Source of the DNA: Heligmosomoides polygyrus polygyrus
Lineage: Eukaryota; Nematoda; Chromadorea; Rhabditida; Heligmosomidae
Length of the DNA: 64,000 nt
NCBI GenBank assembly: GCA_947396885.1
Contig: OX377201.1
Coordinates: forward strand, 29,365,923-29,429,922
Direction of reading: 5' to 3'
A program made the translations under genes and the position numbers. Below the pieces are notes generated by a model. That model was not told the DNA's origin. It saw only the letters and a program-made list of their open reading frames with translations, and did no database searches. Shown here piece by piece: positions 42,831 to 56,249 of the stretch. Position 1 is the first letter of the stretch; each line of letters opens with the position of its first letter.

Positions 42831-44690
42831 AATGCTCCGCTGATCAGTCTCGCCCGCAGTCTACAAAACAGGACTACGTTGATGAATCAGTAGTTGAGCT
42901 GATGCAACAACTCACCGATAATGAGCGTCCAGACAGTGTTAGGTAAGTATTTTTTATGAAAAACTTTAGGTTTTTAATTATTACAATCGCTTTTTCATGA
43001 GAAAGAAGCTGTTTTTTGAAGAAGCTTAGAATATGTGTAGGGAACCACTCGCAATGCTACTCAAGTTTTTAGCAACACCCGAGAAGCAAGCAACATCACA
43101 ATCAGAATTTATCGACAGAAATTCGGAGAAGATATTCGATAGTCCTGAGGTCAGTGATTAGTAATAGATTCAATCTTGTTTTGTTGTTGAAGTCTGATTT
43201 TTTGGAATAAGTGAAAAGTGGAATTCTTTAGGTCGCTGTTTCGCACAGCATCGTGAAAAGCGTCTTTCTAAATCGCAAGTTCACCCGAAGACTTCTCTTG
43301 GTACAGTGCAAGAGTCTCGGGTCCGTTTTTAAGATCTTTTTCTATAATCTGGTTGATGGTTTCCTTGAAGTGTGCAGATTTTCATAAAAGTGTATGAGCC
43401 CCTCGTATTCTACTAATATGCTGCCATTTCAGACTTGATAGACGGAATTCTCAGGAACTGTCATGAGAAGTTGTGGCTCACACCAAGATGGACTCATCAA
43501 ATCTTACAATGATGATGGCACCCAATGTGCTGAGGTGATTTTCTTGCTTTGGTTTCTTGCGATTTGGTCTTCTAAACCAGTTAAGGGCTGTGTTATAGTG
43601 TTGGAGTTGAGATGAACTTTAAACGAAGGTTTTGAAAACGGAAACAGGTATAAATGTGGAAGGTTAGGAAAGGTTAGAGGACATTTATGCGTTTTCAAAA
43701 AGTCGAGGTCCTTCAGAACAATGAGCTGGAAGGTGTATTTGCAATAACTTTTTATGACATTTTTTGGACTGCATCAAGCAGCATGCGAATTCCTCATATT
43801 ACAATTTTTTCACAATTGCTTTTGCCATTCTTTCTTTAAATATGAATGCCGTGTACCTTATGTAAATATAAGCACTTCACTTATGCAGATGTTGAACCAC
43901 GAGCATCCACTAGTTATGCCGCTGATGATGCATCAATTCCAGCTCCTTCATCACCGTCGCCACCACCTCCACCACCTCCTACGGTAGCAAGTGTTCACGG
44001 TAAGTGCTCTCACCTAAACTACGGTTGACGAAATATGTCAAATATGATAACAACAATAACTGCTGAATTATGTGTTGCCCAAGATGTCAACGGTAGCGAT
44101 TGAGGGATCTCTACACTGAGGATATCTGGCATAAACTATTTACTTGTATGTCGTTGGGCTAAAACAAAGCATGGCAACTCATGGAACATGATTTCAGCAA
44201 CATTGTTGAAATGCGAATGAAGTATCAGAAGGACTTCCTTTATGAAGAAGCACAGGATCAAGCTGGCCGTCATGTCGGCGGTTATCCGAGCTGCGACAAA
44301 TGCATCACTGAAAGCCTGGTAGGTGGGTGATTTTAGTGTGTTTGGTTTGTTAGTGTTTAGTTTAACTTTAGTTTACTTTGTTTTAAGGGTTTTAGTTAGT
44401 TTTTAGCGAATAGGTGCCAGACTTCTCTGAAATGATTAGACACTGACAGGTTATTAGGTCAGATATCCGGACATTACAGGCCACATACCCATTCAAATTG
44501 CTCCCGCGTCATGAAAACGTCGAAGAAATAGGATGCGTGGCGCATTCCACAAAGTATCGATTATCGCCTACCTTTATCCTGCGTGGTTTAATCTAATTGA
44601 TTTGAGGTTAAAAATCTTCAATTCGATGAACAAGTGACAAGAAACTATTTTGGGCAGCGTGCAGGTGGACAAGTGTGCAGAAACGCGTGA
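42831..44690 (+). CDS. Spliced gene carried by the Harbinger-like element
   Basis: Exons read from splice sites and phase: 42831 (or 42860)-42942, 43041-43149, 43249-43300, 43455-43534, a 16-base exon 43717-43732, 43889-43999, 44198-44318, and an end at 44658-44690. All joins keep frame except that before 44198, where one base is off. Readable parts: DYVDESVVELMQQL, EPLAMLLKFLATPEKQ, SCGSHQDGLIKSYNDD, a Pro-rich stretch (SPSPPPPPPP), then VEMRMKYQKDFLYEEAQDQ and GGYPSCDKCITESL. The first exon has no in-frame ATG, so the start is unknown. Harbinger elements usually carry a second, DNA-binding protein next to the transposase; this may be its counterpart, but I see no Myb or MADF signature. Confidence 0.5.
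44405..44590 (+). repeat. tRNA-derived SINE, 3' half
   Basis: GCCACATACCCATTCAAATT, GGATGCGTGGCGCATTCCAC and CTTTATCC follow the SINE 3' order. It lies in the last intron of the transposon gene. Confidence 0.5.
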
Positions 44691-45006
44691 AATTGTGTAG
44701 AAGTCGGAAGCTCTTAAACCATAAAAAGCAAAGGAAATGCAGGCGAATGTCGGCTCACGTTTCGCGAAGCAACACCACTACCCGCTGCGTCCCATGCCGC
44801 TTGCCGCTTGCTAACCACCGCATGGCGGGACACTTTAAAGACCTCCTATTCCTTGGGTTTATGGACTCGGCACATGGACACGCACTTTCGTAAACTGAAA
44901 GGTGGAGGTTCTTCCTATATGGGGCGCCTGATAAGCTTCCGACACCGTTAGAGCTGAGAAAGGACACAACCTCCTTTTGTCATTACCTGTTTTTACAAAT
45001 TGCCAG

Positions 45007-45540
45007 ACGTTTCTGATGTTGATGCATGATGCAGATGATGAGCACGATTTAGAGGAGATTATAGCGTTAATGCGAAATGTATTTCTATTATTAAGTCAGT
45101 TTCAGTCAGTCAGTCAGTCAGTCAGCTGGAGGGGAGCCATCAGACGTCATTCTGCAGCTCTAGCTCCTAGGAATCACGACAGGTACGGTTTGCAGTTTCA
45201 TTTCTGCTACACTGCTTGTATGTTGGTGCTGTAGCATGTAGCTGTGTTTAGGACCATATCGATCAGAAGAGTCGCAGCGTTTCAGTACTGCGGAGTATAA
45301 CGGAAATAGAGGAGATAAAAGTTAGTTTGTCCCACACAATTTTCTGCTTTTTTGGTTCCGTTATCGAAGCGGTTCAGGTTCGTCCTGAATGAGATGCCAC
45401 ACCGTCTGTGTTGGAACATTTCGACATGGATTCGCGAAGAGGTGACGAGAGTACGTTTAATGCCTTCAAGAAAGGGCAGCGATCAGACGGACCTGTTGAC
45501 TTCTCGACAGTTAATGCACAGATGGTTCTGCTGTGATAAA
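45007..45540 (+). pseudogene. Possible transposase remnant
   Basis: After an acceptor AAATTGCCAG an acidic frame MLMHDADDEHDLEEIIALM runs until a (GTCA)n microsatellite (45099-45124). Further on, FDMDSRRGDESTFNAFKKG (about 45422-45478) is open to TGA TAA with one stop just before it. The acidic start recalls Harbinger transposase N-termini, which is inference; no DDE motif was found in 45540-46760. Confidence 0.35.
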
Positions 45541-46929
45541 TAATGCATCGTTGTTGCTTGCTGGAACTATTGATGCCCTCAAATTGAAACTATAATGAGT
45601 TTAGGTTAATCAATCTTCGGAATACCACCTAGTTATCATGTTTGGATGATTCTTGAACTTGTCCCATCGACAACCTATGTGTTCCAGCCCTCTCGCCACG
45701 CTACTCTCCAGAACAGATGTGACTGTAAATTCCGCGTTCTGTTAATCCGCTTGTTCTGCGTACCTACGCTTTGTGTTTAGTTCTTGTGCGTTGCAATTCC
45801 TGTATAGAATCTAATGAAAATGTTTTCATGTCGCTTGCAAAGACTTGCTTGATGTTTGATGTTGAGAAGCTTACACGCAGTGCATAGAATGTGCATTTGC
45901 AAGCCATACACGATGCAGCGTTGTTTACACGCTTCTTCAGCTCCCACTACTTGCTTGCAAGTTTATGTAGTTTTGGATTTGGTACTCGGACTTGGATAAG
46001 TATGCGGGATAGCATTGCATGTACACGGTTCAGATTCATATTCATTTCGCCGGAAAGCTTTTTAGCAGGGGAGAGGTATGCTTAGTGGTGAGGATGAGAT
46101 TACTGGGATCTATGCCTCAGGTGACGTCAATAGTGCATATTTTTAAGAATGCTTCTTCTGTTTTGTTTTGAAATACGATCTTCCAACTGTCATAATGCTA
46201 GCACTTATTGATGGAATCCTAGTGCAAAGGATGATGTGGATTCTTAGAAAATTGAACAGTAGAAAGCTGTATAGAAAGGGAGTCTTCCGTTATTTGAAGT
46301 TTCTAGTGTCTAATAAAATAGGCGTTCCCTTTCTGTGCGATTGATCATGTAGTAAAAGCGGGTTTCAGTCCGGCGGATAGTGCGTGACCGGTTTTCAACT
46401 TTTCATGGCAGTTCGGCTACAGCGTTGTGTCGAGGAACACCATTAACGGCCTGCCACTCTATATATAGCCCCTTGCTTGCACTGTTCGACCCATCGTCAA
46501 ATAAGCAAATACCAACGAATTTATCATATTACATCTGCACACTGCACTACATAGATATTATTAAAATGAATACTATAGAGAAAGGAGAAACACCCCTAAG
46601 GCCATACACATGCACGTAGAGCGCACAAAAACAAAAAACGATGGGAAAATCCGTAGGTCTCGTCAAAATTGTATTGTGTGAACTAGGCTACGCCCTAAGA
46701 AGTGGGAGAAGAATAGAGAACAGGAGGATATATATAAGACATAGGAAGCATCAAGTACTGCGTTGCCCCATTGCGAGACCGCTGCGCGCACGCGCGCCCC
46801 AAACGGAATTAGCTTGGCGGCGGCCGCCGCCACCCCTAGGCGGCGAGAAAGCACACCGCCCCTCCACCTGCCGCTGAAGCGGCGGCCGCCGCCGCCGCCG
46901 CCCCTCGGACGAGTATGAAAGGGGCTTTA

Positions 46930-48083
46930 GATGCTATATGCCTTTCCACGATCTAAAAAACACTAGATCCAACTAAACGACGATTATATAAATTGTCGCC
47001 AAATACCTTTTTACTTTTTCCGGTTCCTTTGATGGGCACTCCTGGTTTGCATTTCGTCTTGAAGAGTAAAAATCTCATAGAAAAGTCTGGTTTAAAAACT
47101 GAAAAAATTCCAACCTACCCCGATATCTGTTGCAGCACCTGCTTTTGCTGACCTGAGCTCTATCTAAAAAATTTCATACACGTCTGTATGCTAATGTGAG
47201 CGGCATGAAACACTGCATGTTTACATATAGATGAAATATGTATAACAATGAAAGCGTACTCTTTCTCCTGAACTAACTCTTCTTAGTAACCTCGGGTGAG
47301 CAGCTTTGGGATCGCACTGAAATAAACTCCTTTTACAACTGAGCTTAACAGGAGAGGGATTATTCAGCGGCTGGGCATCAAGAGTTCGAAGATGCGCTCA
47401 TACTGAACAGGTTTCCGTAAGAGGGAGGAAGTGTTGCACCCTTTAAGACGTTTCTGGAGCTAGCTGCGTTTTCTGGAGAGGAACTGGTAAATGATGAGCA
47501 AAACAATGGGTGAATGGAGCGACTTCTGTCAAAAGAGCATCAGAACATTTATGAGCGCTGGATGGGCTTTTATTTTGACGATTGCTGTGTATGAATTTGT
47601 CGAATATGATGCAATAGGAAGTGGGAGTCGATCTTAAGTATCCTCATCGATCCCAGATTCGGTTTTCGCTCATTCCCAAGTAGTTGAAGCTAATGTCGGA
47701 TTTCGTCAATGTTCAAAAGGCTATTCTGAATGGACAAACTAATGATCCTTATCGACTAGCCACTAGAAGTCAGTTACTTATAAGCTACATAATAAATGTA
47801 GTGCAAAACATTCGAACCGTTTAGAGCGTAGAAGTGGAAAGCGCTGTTCACTCCAGAGGAGAGCTACTAACGGCTCTCCTTACGTGTCTTCCTTTAAGCG
47901 GGAGTAACTGACTGCTAACCTCTTTTGGTTTACATCGTTGGCGAACAGATTAAACCTGCATTACATGTCAATACCTTTATCAATAACAACAGTCTGCGCA
48001 ACATATATGATTTTCTATTGGCTCGCCACGTCATTTTATAGGCAAAAAACGCAAGCAAACTCCCTTCAAGACAATCCATATAA
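46930..48083. other. Unassigned region
   Basis: No gene, repeat or element recognised between the Harbinger-like element and the hAT-like MITE. Confidence 0.4.
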
Positions 48084-48091
48084 AAATAATT

Positions 48092-48293
48092 GGTATATGT
48101 CGCGTAGGTGAGCAGCATTGGTAGGTGAGAACGCGTAAACCAATCAAATTGCATGGAATCGGCGTGCTATTCAGAGAGGGCGTGTACCGTTGGTACCTTG
48201 ATGGGCTGGCATGTGTTCGGCCAGTGCTGTGTTTGGTTACTATTGGCCGGCGCGCTCCCACCTACCAATGCTGCTCACCTACGCGACATGCCC
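48092..48293. mobile_element. hAT-like MITE with 8-bp target duplication
   Basis: 202 bases flanked by AAATAATT on both sides (48084-48091 and 48294-48301). Terminal repeats share ATGTCGCGTAGGTGAGCAGC and continue with ATTGGTAGGTG. An 8-base duplication is the mark of hAT elements. No coding sequence. Confidence 0.85.
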
Positions 48294-48359
48294 AAATAAT
48301 TTTGGCGCATTCTATGAGAGCAGTGTCTTTCTACAACTTCTGTCCTTGCCGTAGTATTT

Positions 48360-48407
48360 AAATTAGTTCACCGTAACAGAGTGGGCTCTGTTACGGTGAA
48401 CTAATTT
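48360..48407. repeat. Perfect 22-base hairpin
   Basis: Arms AAATTAGTTCACCGTAACAG(AG) and complement with a TGGG loop. It stands just before the RTE relic. Confidence 0.9.
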
Positions 48408-48430
48408 ACTCCCTTCCTCTGAGTGGGCTC

Positions 48431-49670
48431 CAGAAACGTTCATTCGTCCCTGTCGCGCGCCAGAGCTGCAATGAATCCTCACCGCTCGAGGAATAAAAAC
48501 AGTGTCCTATTGTTCGTTCAGAGCTTTAACGAGGTCCTACTAACGCGTTGGTGGGCGTCCTGGTGTTCTCTTGACATCCCGCGAAACACAGTCGATGACG
48601 GCTCCCGTTCTAGCGAGTGTCTGCGAGCGCCTCATAGGCGAACCAACTAATTTTTGACGACTTGACACATACGACAGCGTCTCTGATCTTCGAACGTCGA
48701 CGAAGCTAGGAACTCCGGAGGCCTTTTCTCACTTGTGTGGATTATGTCACTTCGAGAATCGTCCTTAAGATTCTTCACTGTGAATCGATGCTTGTGTATT
48801 GATCCTGCTTTTGTATGACCCTCACCTCTAAGGCGTACGTTTATGCTGGAAAAGAAGTGGACTTGAATAGGTGGGCACAAAGTCGCGCGTTCTTCGTATT
48901 TTTTATGTCTTTTTCGACTTTGATGAAACCTCATCAGCCCGCTTGTCTCCTCCTGCTCGGCTCCGGCACTAGGCCGTTGGCGATGTTGACTTCGCGACAT
49001 AAGTACACGTTACTTTAGCATTCGAAGATGGTCGTTCTGTTGAGCGAGGGGCAACAGAAACTGCTCGTAGTTGTCTTTCTAAGATTCAGTTGCAACCCAC
49101 TGCTACCGAATAAACGATCGAATTCTCCCCGCTTGGTCAATAGTTGCTGTTATGCGAGAATGGAGCCGAAGTGCTTTGGTATATGGTAACTGACGTCCTT
49201 GTGGAATGGTGAGATGATGGGAGTGAACCCGCTGCACAGCTCTCGCAGGGGCTCTGGTATCCTGAGTAGGAGCGTTCTGACCAGGCGTCGATGACCGCTT
49301 CAGTTTCGATTGAGTCGAACGCCTTCTTCAGGTCGATGAACGTAAGGCACAGCGGCAGCTTGTACTCTCGCGACACTTCGATGAGCTTCGTAATGGTGTG
49401 TATGTGGTTGATTGCTGAATCCTCTCCGAAATCCTGCTTGTTCACATGGCTGTCCTCCGTTCAGTGTTCTGCTAATCCTATTCAGGATGACTCGAGTGAA
49501 CGGCCTGTAGAATACGGAGACCAGGCAAGTTGTATGACAGCCGCCAATACGGTACACGTCTCCTTTCTTGTGTAAACTTCTTGCTGTGTTCCACTTATTG
49601 TTATATGGAATCTTGCATTCCGAGAAACGCGTGAAAAGCCGCTTCAGCGTGCTGATGAGACGCCTCGTCT
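48431..49670 (-). pseudogene. RTE reverse-transcriptase relic
   Basis: Minus-strand fragments collinear with the C-terminal 400 residues of the intact RTE protein: FRRGFS (near 49430), [20 protein letters not shown] (near 49350), then KKTSGAPTRW-like text at 48545. Stops and deletions throughout; motif C is lost. It is the same family as the element at 10660 but much older. Confidence 0.8.
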
Positions 49671-49674
49671 CAGA

Positions 49675-52600
49675 AGACGTATCCTATCTTCTAGGTTCGA
49701 GCTCACACCACTACGAGGTCATGCGGCTGAACTCATAAATTCAAAAGTGGGCCATGATGTACATACCGTTTCCTTGCTTCCAGTCTTCCTCGCTTTGATG
49801 TTGATCTAAAGCAGACAAAAGTAGCAGATAAATATGGAATGTTTTTAAGAAACACAAGGACTTCCCATCCATTTCTACGCAAAATTAATAACATTGTAAG
49901 CAAGTACTTTGTAGTGTCGTACGTGGGGAGGACTGGGAACGATTCTAGATCTCCATAATGGTGGTTGTATATTACCTAATTACTGCTGTTCTACTACTCT
50001 ATTCTTCTTGACTAGATTAAATTGTGTCGTGTAGGTTGCTAATGTTATTACGTAATGGCTACTCTGTTGTCAATTTTGCTTACCTGCCTAAAGTCATTGT
50101 TAGCGATATGATATCACCCCCCACCGACTAGGATAGCTTTTGATTTATCTCATTAGTTTCAAACAGAACAGAACTCAACCAAACGTCTCAGAACAAATCG
50201 AACTAATAAAAAATGAAGAAAGGGATAGAGGCACATACGCATTCTTTGCTGCTAACGTTTGCTTGCGATCCCATCTTGTGCGTTATCCAAAAGGAAGAAA
50301 AGTGATTGACAGAACAACTACTGCCACCCACATTGTGAGATGGAGCGAATGCATGATATGTATGTTTCGGGATAGCTAAGCACGTTTAGCTATCCTGAAA
50401 CAATCTAACACATCTATCAACAGATCAACAGATTAGATATGCTAAAAAGCTGTTTCCTTCGAGTACTAGGTACGGTGCTTTATGGTTACTGATCATGCGT
50501 TCTACAAGGCAACAGCAATTCGTCCATAATGTATGTGTTGTGGGGTTAATTAATTATAATAACTTAAATTTAATGTCAGCTTTCAAAGCAAGCCTTAAAA
50601 ACGGGGACCGTCGTTTATGAGCCGATTCGAGAATTGATATTTTTCGTAATAAGAGCTCGTCGAATACTTAATAGTGGCGATACGACGTTCGGTGTAATAA
50701 CGAACAAATGTGACTTACTTTCTCATTCAGTACTTTCTTGGCTTAGGAGATTACGAATTATGTGTTCAGCGAATTTGTTTTTAGCCGACTTCCAATTAAA
50801 CTTTCGTTGCCATTCTTTTCTTCTCATGTCATCTTATTCATTTTGTTACGTTATCCTATTCACGCAATTTTTTATTCTCTTTTTAGACATGGATCGAGAT
50901 GCGGTCAAGACATAGAGTTCTTTCTAGATTTGCCGTCATGGAAAGAAACTCATATTCAGTGCTCTGCACCCCTATATCGTGTACAGTCGACGCTTTGGGA
51001 CAGATTTTTCCGTCGCGAACCGTCACACCTTCATAACTTCATTCAGTTTTGTTCTAAATTTTAAGCAGTGTTAAACGTTGCTGATTTTAAGAAGTTAAAA
51101 CGGAACTTAAATTGAAAAACGAACGTGAACTGTCAAAAATGAACGGTAGCTAGAGGTCATTTTCCTTATGATGTAATCTAAAACGTTGGCAAGTTTTTCA
51201 CATAAAAACTTTGCGCCCTGTAAAATGATGCTAATCAAATTTAGACTTTTATAACATTAAGTTTCCTGTTTCAGTCAAGTTGAAGTGGCTTATATAGCTG
51301 AAAAACTATTTTTAAAATTTCGCTTTTTGTTTCCTGTAGAATGCCATTTTGGTTTTCGGTTTTCTGGAAAAAATTTTAAAGTTTCCGCTCATTCCCGATC
51401 AAGATGAGAAACGAAATATGGACGCCTTTCCAGATTAGCAATTATGGAAAAAACTCAAATGCAGTGTATTAGTTAAGGTTTAGTTGCTGGTAAGCTGTAG
51501 AGACTTTAATTAGTAAGAGACTACGCACCGCTTCTTTACTTCCGACTTTAGTTAGTGGAACATTTTTGGGGTTCACCTGAAAGCAGAAATGTGCATACTT
51601 CTATTGAGATACGTTTTATAAGCTTGATACATATACGTATGATACAGAAATTTGTAATCAAATAACAAGTACCAGTTCTTTAGAGCCAACTTTGTTCGAA
51701 TGAGGTTTGTTGTTAATCTGCAAGCAAGAATGTAAGTAACACTTACATTAAAATTGACGTCCGTTTACCGCTCTAGATTTTGATTTTATACCGTTTGTGT
51801 AAGACGAATGGTTTGGAAAAAATAAAGTCTTTCGTTGCTGTGCACACGAGCTCAACAACACTTATGTAAAAGCAGTTGATATCAAGAACTTTGTTTTGTT
51901 GTCGTAAATCTTCTTAGCCAACCACGTCTCAGACATTCTTCGCAATGTGCACAATGCGACGATTCAGCACAGGGCTTATTTTGTGTTTTTATATCCGCGA
52001 GTAAGCCGCAAGACTCTGTTGTCTTTGCGTTTTTTTTAAATGGAGAAATCCTTGAAAATTGGAGTGGAAAGTCTTATTTCATTCGATCCTATGTCGCTAT
52101 CCAAATTTTGTGGTAGCAAGAACCTCAATTACGTGGTACAACAACTTGATGTAGACTTTTGTAAAAAAAAAATAAACTTCCAGCAATAAAGGCGTGCTTC
52201 TACCTGTTATATTGGCATTCTATGATGAATGAAGTAGTTACAGCTTCTCAACTATATCCAAACTAGTTTCCAATATCCTAGTACCTCAGGTTGGCTATTC
52301 CTTGAAAATCACATACCACTTCTGTGCAACCAACCTTAGCCAGCGGAGCCATTTTTATGACGACCTAGAAGCAGGAACTTTAGAAAGTGCTCATCAAACC
52401 TATTGTACAGTATTACACATTTGTTATGTTGACATGTAGGATCTCGAACATTTACGAGTAAAATCGTTAGAAGAAGCTTCCGGCCACTGGGCAACAACCC
52501 ACATGTGAGAGGACCAACAGTGACTAATACGTAGCCAGACGTTGATTTCAATGAGTTTCTTGCTGGTGTTATAGTTTTGTGATTTATGCCTCCTATCTTT

Positions 52601-55320
52601 CATTAGAACTGAATAGTTATGCCTAAAATTCAATGGGTTCACAAAGAGCATGTTTCCACTTAAAATCACGTCATTTATACTACTAGTTCGAGAATGTTGA
52701 CTACTCTACCGAGAATAGAGACCTTCCCGATGGAGTTGATTCTGCACATGTTGCTCAAAAACTCGCTCGATTGGTGCCTCGTAGGGATCTAGCGTGACTG
52801 TGGTTCGCTAGACCGTCATGCGCTTTCGACCCGCATACTGAAACTTACCCAGAGCTGGATACCGACCTAAATACCTGGTGTTAAGGTCTGGATACTTCGT
52901 TCTTCATGCCCAATGAATCTACCCAGTAGACGAGGGAGGATACGTCCTAAACCCGACCTGTTGGTGAAAACAGCAATGCTGTGTGAGCTCTTCAAAAGTC
53001 TACGCACTTTGTGGTTCCCGCTGCGCACAGTCGACGGTCAAGATCGATATTCTGTGGGTGACTATAAACACGGCCGAGCGCGGGCATCAATCGCTCGCTT
53101 GCCGTCCGCCTAGACGACCCTACCGTTTGCCGTCTACACTATCGCCGTTCGCTTGAACGACCTCGTGGATTCGCTGGAGATGTTCATCATCTAGCAGCAC
53201 TAACATGAAGGCCAGAATCGAGGACGCGCAGCCCGAAGCCGAGTGGAAAAGAGAATGGACCCCGATATGCACCGTCTTGTGAGCACACGCCTTGGCAGGG
53301 GTTCATCCATGTCTTACGGGTTGTTGAAAGCGTTTCCGTAGCGACGTAGGAGGTTATGTTGCTTCACTCGTAGAGTTTATATATCGTTCGGTAGTGGGTG
53401 TTTAGAGATATAGTTTATCCTTGTCAGCGAGAGGTGCGAGAAGAATGGTTGAAGCCATAATATCTTTATTGTTCGCAATGCTAAACGGAACAGAAGGAAA
53501 AAGCAAAGAGACGTTCGTGGAAGAGGTGTACGGATGTAATGACCTCAGGGAACTGAGATCGCAGCACGACCCGTAGGGTTTGGCAGGGGCAGCAGGGTCC
53601 AGCGTAGAAAGAGCTACATGCCAGGGAGGTAGGAGCATAAGCATGCTGTAAGTCCACCTCACTCTGCCACAAAACGGGCCTTGGACTTCGCTCATCGTTC
53701 ACCGATGCCGTTCTTGAGCCCGGAGCACGACACTGTGTTCCTCAGAAGGCGTGGATTAGAGAAAGGTGCTAGATAAAGGTAAAGGGCTAGCATTCAGTGC
53801 AATTTGAATGTTATGACTTCAATATTTAGTGAACCAAATGTACGAGAACATATATATTTTTTTATATACCATTATAAAAAAACAGGCACGGTGATTGTTT
53901 AGTTTTCCTTCATTCTCCTAGTTACGATTTCATTTTAAGAGAACATTTTATAGTGAGTAAGACTAGTACCTTCGCATAGGTTACCTTTGGTGATCTGTAG
54001 TCATTCTAAAGTTTTAAGTAATGTCAACGAAATTTCTGAAATGTATTGTAAGAGGAAAGCTGATACAACAATTACCTCTTGTGTATTATCATCCTTTAAT
54101 GGCTTCGTTATGGCATTTCGCTGAAAAGAGAATTCCGTTGTTCTGCCTCATGGTGCCTACAGGGCCTACCAAGAATACGCGCACAACTTCCATTTTTCAC
54201 AAAAATGTTGGAAACTCATATTGAAAAACTGCTCTAGTGAAGAATTTTACCGCTGCTACCAATCAGTAGGATAATAATGCTCGCTTTTAAAATCTCATTT
54301 TCCTTTTGAACAAGAGCATTTATCCCTGACACTAAGTAGTTTTCAGCGGCTCACACGTACTCTACCAGTTTTCTTTTTTCTATGCCCACTCTACAGCTCT
54401 AGAGATTATCTAGGCTGCTTCCTTTGAAGTACGATTTCCCTCAAAATGAGCTGATGGAACTGATGTGATTATTTCGCTCACACCAACTCTTACTGATAGC
54501 TACGGCAATGACAGTTGGAAAACCTTTTTGTCCGCTTTTCCTTAGATTCATACGATGCAACCTAGTACGGTTTGGACAGAACGTAACACTTTAATATCCT
54601 CCCCTTGGAATTCTTCAGCGCTGTGGCCGGATTCATTTCTGCACTGCCTTCGGATAATACTCTGGATCAAGGACAAACGTGTAATTCAGCCAGAACAATA
54701 GTGAGCGCTTTTGCATTTTATCCTATTTGTGAGCTTCTGCATATGCCTCCCAATTAATACGGTCGTTTTGATCATGGATGTTCCTTCGGCTGTGAACAAT
54801 ATTTCTTCAAAAAACAATGTCACAGCGCAAAGCCCGCGTGTTTCACTTATGGAACGGATTACTATATTTGCGTTCTTTCTCCACCGATTATTCTCCCATT
54901 TTTGATAACAGTAAGGCATGAAAAAGTGATGACTACTGCGAAGGATGTACGTTATGACATTGCTTACTCGTAGCTTTTTGACCGCCTCCCATCTCAACTC
55001 TGACGCTGCACATTTTTGTTTTGAAAAATTCCTTGTATTTTGTCTCGGCTAGTCCTTATTTTCTGGTGCAGTCAGAGTCAGAGAAAGCTTTGATGTGCTT
55101 CAATAATCAGAAGATTGAATGCACAGCTATTCTCAACAGTATTCGAGTGCTTTAGATTATGAACTACCAGACGTTCAACGGCCAGCCGGCCGCCAAACGT
55201 CTGGTCGGGACTTCGCCCCAAACCCGGAAAATAGAACACCCCGAACGTCTTCTTCTCCTCTTTAGGCCTTCTCTCATTCATTACAGTAAAAAACTGGCTT
55301 TGCTATACAGAATGGTATAG
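49675..55320. other. Gene-poor region
   Basis: No confident gene in 5.6 kb. 50352-50392 is an imperfect hairpin (GTTTCGGGATAGCT / AGCTATCCTGAAAC). 51000-51030 (TTTCCGTCGCGAACCGTC) resembles the terminal hairpin of the foldback element at 18110. 52910-53113, 54021-54224 and 54711-54905 (+) are short frames without motifs; the last starts with a hydrophobic segment (FILFVSFCICLPINTVVLI). Confidence 0.35.
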
Positions 55321-55334
55321 GGAATACGGCAAAA

Positions 55335-55850
55335 CAGGTCCATCACCTTCACTATACCTCCTTAACTGGTCCCTTATCACTGGTTCCCTTTATTGTCAGC
55401 CCTTTTCCACTTCACCCTTCACTGGTCCCCCTCTCCTTCTTCGTCGGTCCCTACTACTGCTGCCACCTTCACTGGACCTGCCTTTATGGTCCCCTCTTCG
55501 CTGGTCATCCTATCCTTCACCGATCCCCATTACTGGACCAACCCTCGCTGGTTCCCCTTTTATTCATCAACCCTTTTCCGGTCCCCCTTCACTTGACCCT
55601 TCCTCCCCCCCCCCATTCACTACTCACTACTGCTACCTTCCTCACCGGTCCCCCTTCATCTGGTTCCCTCTTTCACTGGTCAACCTTCTATCGGTTCCCC
55701 TTCACTGGACTCCTTCCTCACCTCACCGGTCCCCATTACTGGTTCCTTCCTCACCGGTCCCCATTGCTGTTCCCACCTTCACAGGTCCCTCCTTTATTGG
55801 TCAACCCTTCACCGGTCCCCCATTACTGGTCCCACCTTCACCGGTAACAC
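55335..55850 (+). repeat. Degenerate CTGGTCCC satellite-like array
   Basis: Pyrimidine-rich text built of variants of CTTCACTGGTCCCC and CATTACTGGT, with no fixed period. It is the complement of the purine-rich array at 39340-42060. Confidence 0.7.
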
Positions 55851-56246
55851 GTCGTCTGAATTCGGAATCCTCGCGCGATATCGGTGACATCTCTTTCGAA
55901 CCCGGACGCCTGCTGAACAACGTCGGTGACATGTGTTCTCAACCCGAACGTGCTTTGCGCGACATCGGTGACACGTCGAATCTGGAAGGTCTTTCACGAC
56001 ATTGGTGACACCTCTTCTGAATCCAGGCACCTGATGAGCGATGTCGGTGACATGTCTTCTCAAGCCGGACGTGCTTTGCGCGACATCGTTGACACGTCAT
56101 GTGAATACGGAGCCCCTAACACGACATCGGTGACACGTCGCCTGAATCCGAACACCCCTTGCGCGACATCGTTGACACCTCTTCTCAACCTGAACGTCCT
56201 TTGCGCGACATTTGTGATATGTCATCTGAACATGGACGCCTATCGA
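55842..56246 (+). repeat. 42-bp minisatellite, about 9.5 copies
   Basis: Unit pattern GACATCGGTGACACGTC, then TGAATCCG, then TTGCGC, with most copies exactly 42 bases. Open frames across it exist because 42 is a multiple of three; no start, splice or protein match supports coding. Single units recur at 39573 and 42010. Confidence 0.85.
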
Positions 56247-56249
56247 CAA

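Larger units (their letters stand above)
42369..46926. mobile_element. Harbinger-like DNA transposon, 4.6 kb
   Basis: Terminal inverted repeats AGCCCCTTTCATACTCGTCC at both ends, each followed inward by GGGGCGGCGG-type CGG triplets (42391-42415, 46871-46906), and a TTA duplication on each side (42366-42368, 46927-46929). A 3-base TWA duplication and CCCCTTTCATAC-type ends are typical of PIF/Harbinger elements. The interior carries a multi-exon gene and a possible N-terminal transposase remnant, but no complete DDE transposase is visible. Confidence 0.75.

Noticed and set aside
42860..42942. Downstream exon of the small gene at 7831
   Set aside because: Phase 0 fits by chance, but the exon lies inside the terminal repeats of the Harbinger-like element and continues with that element's other exons.
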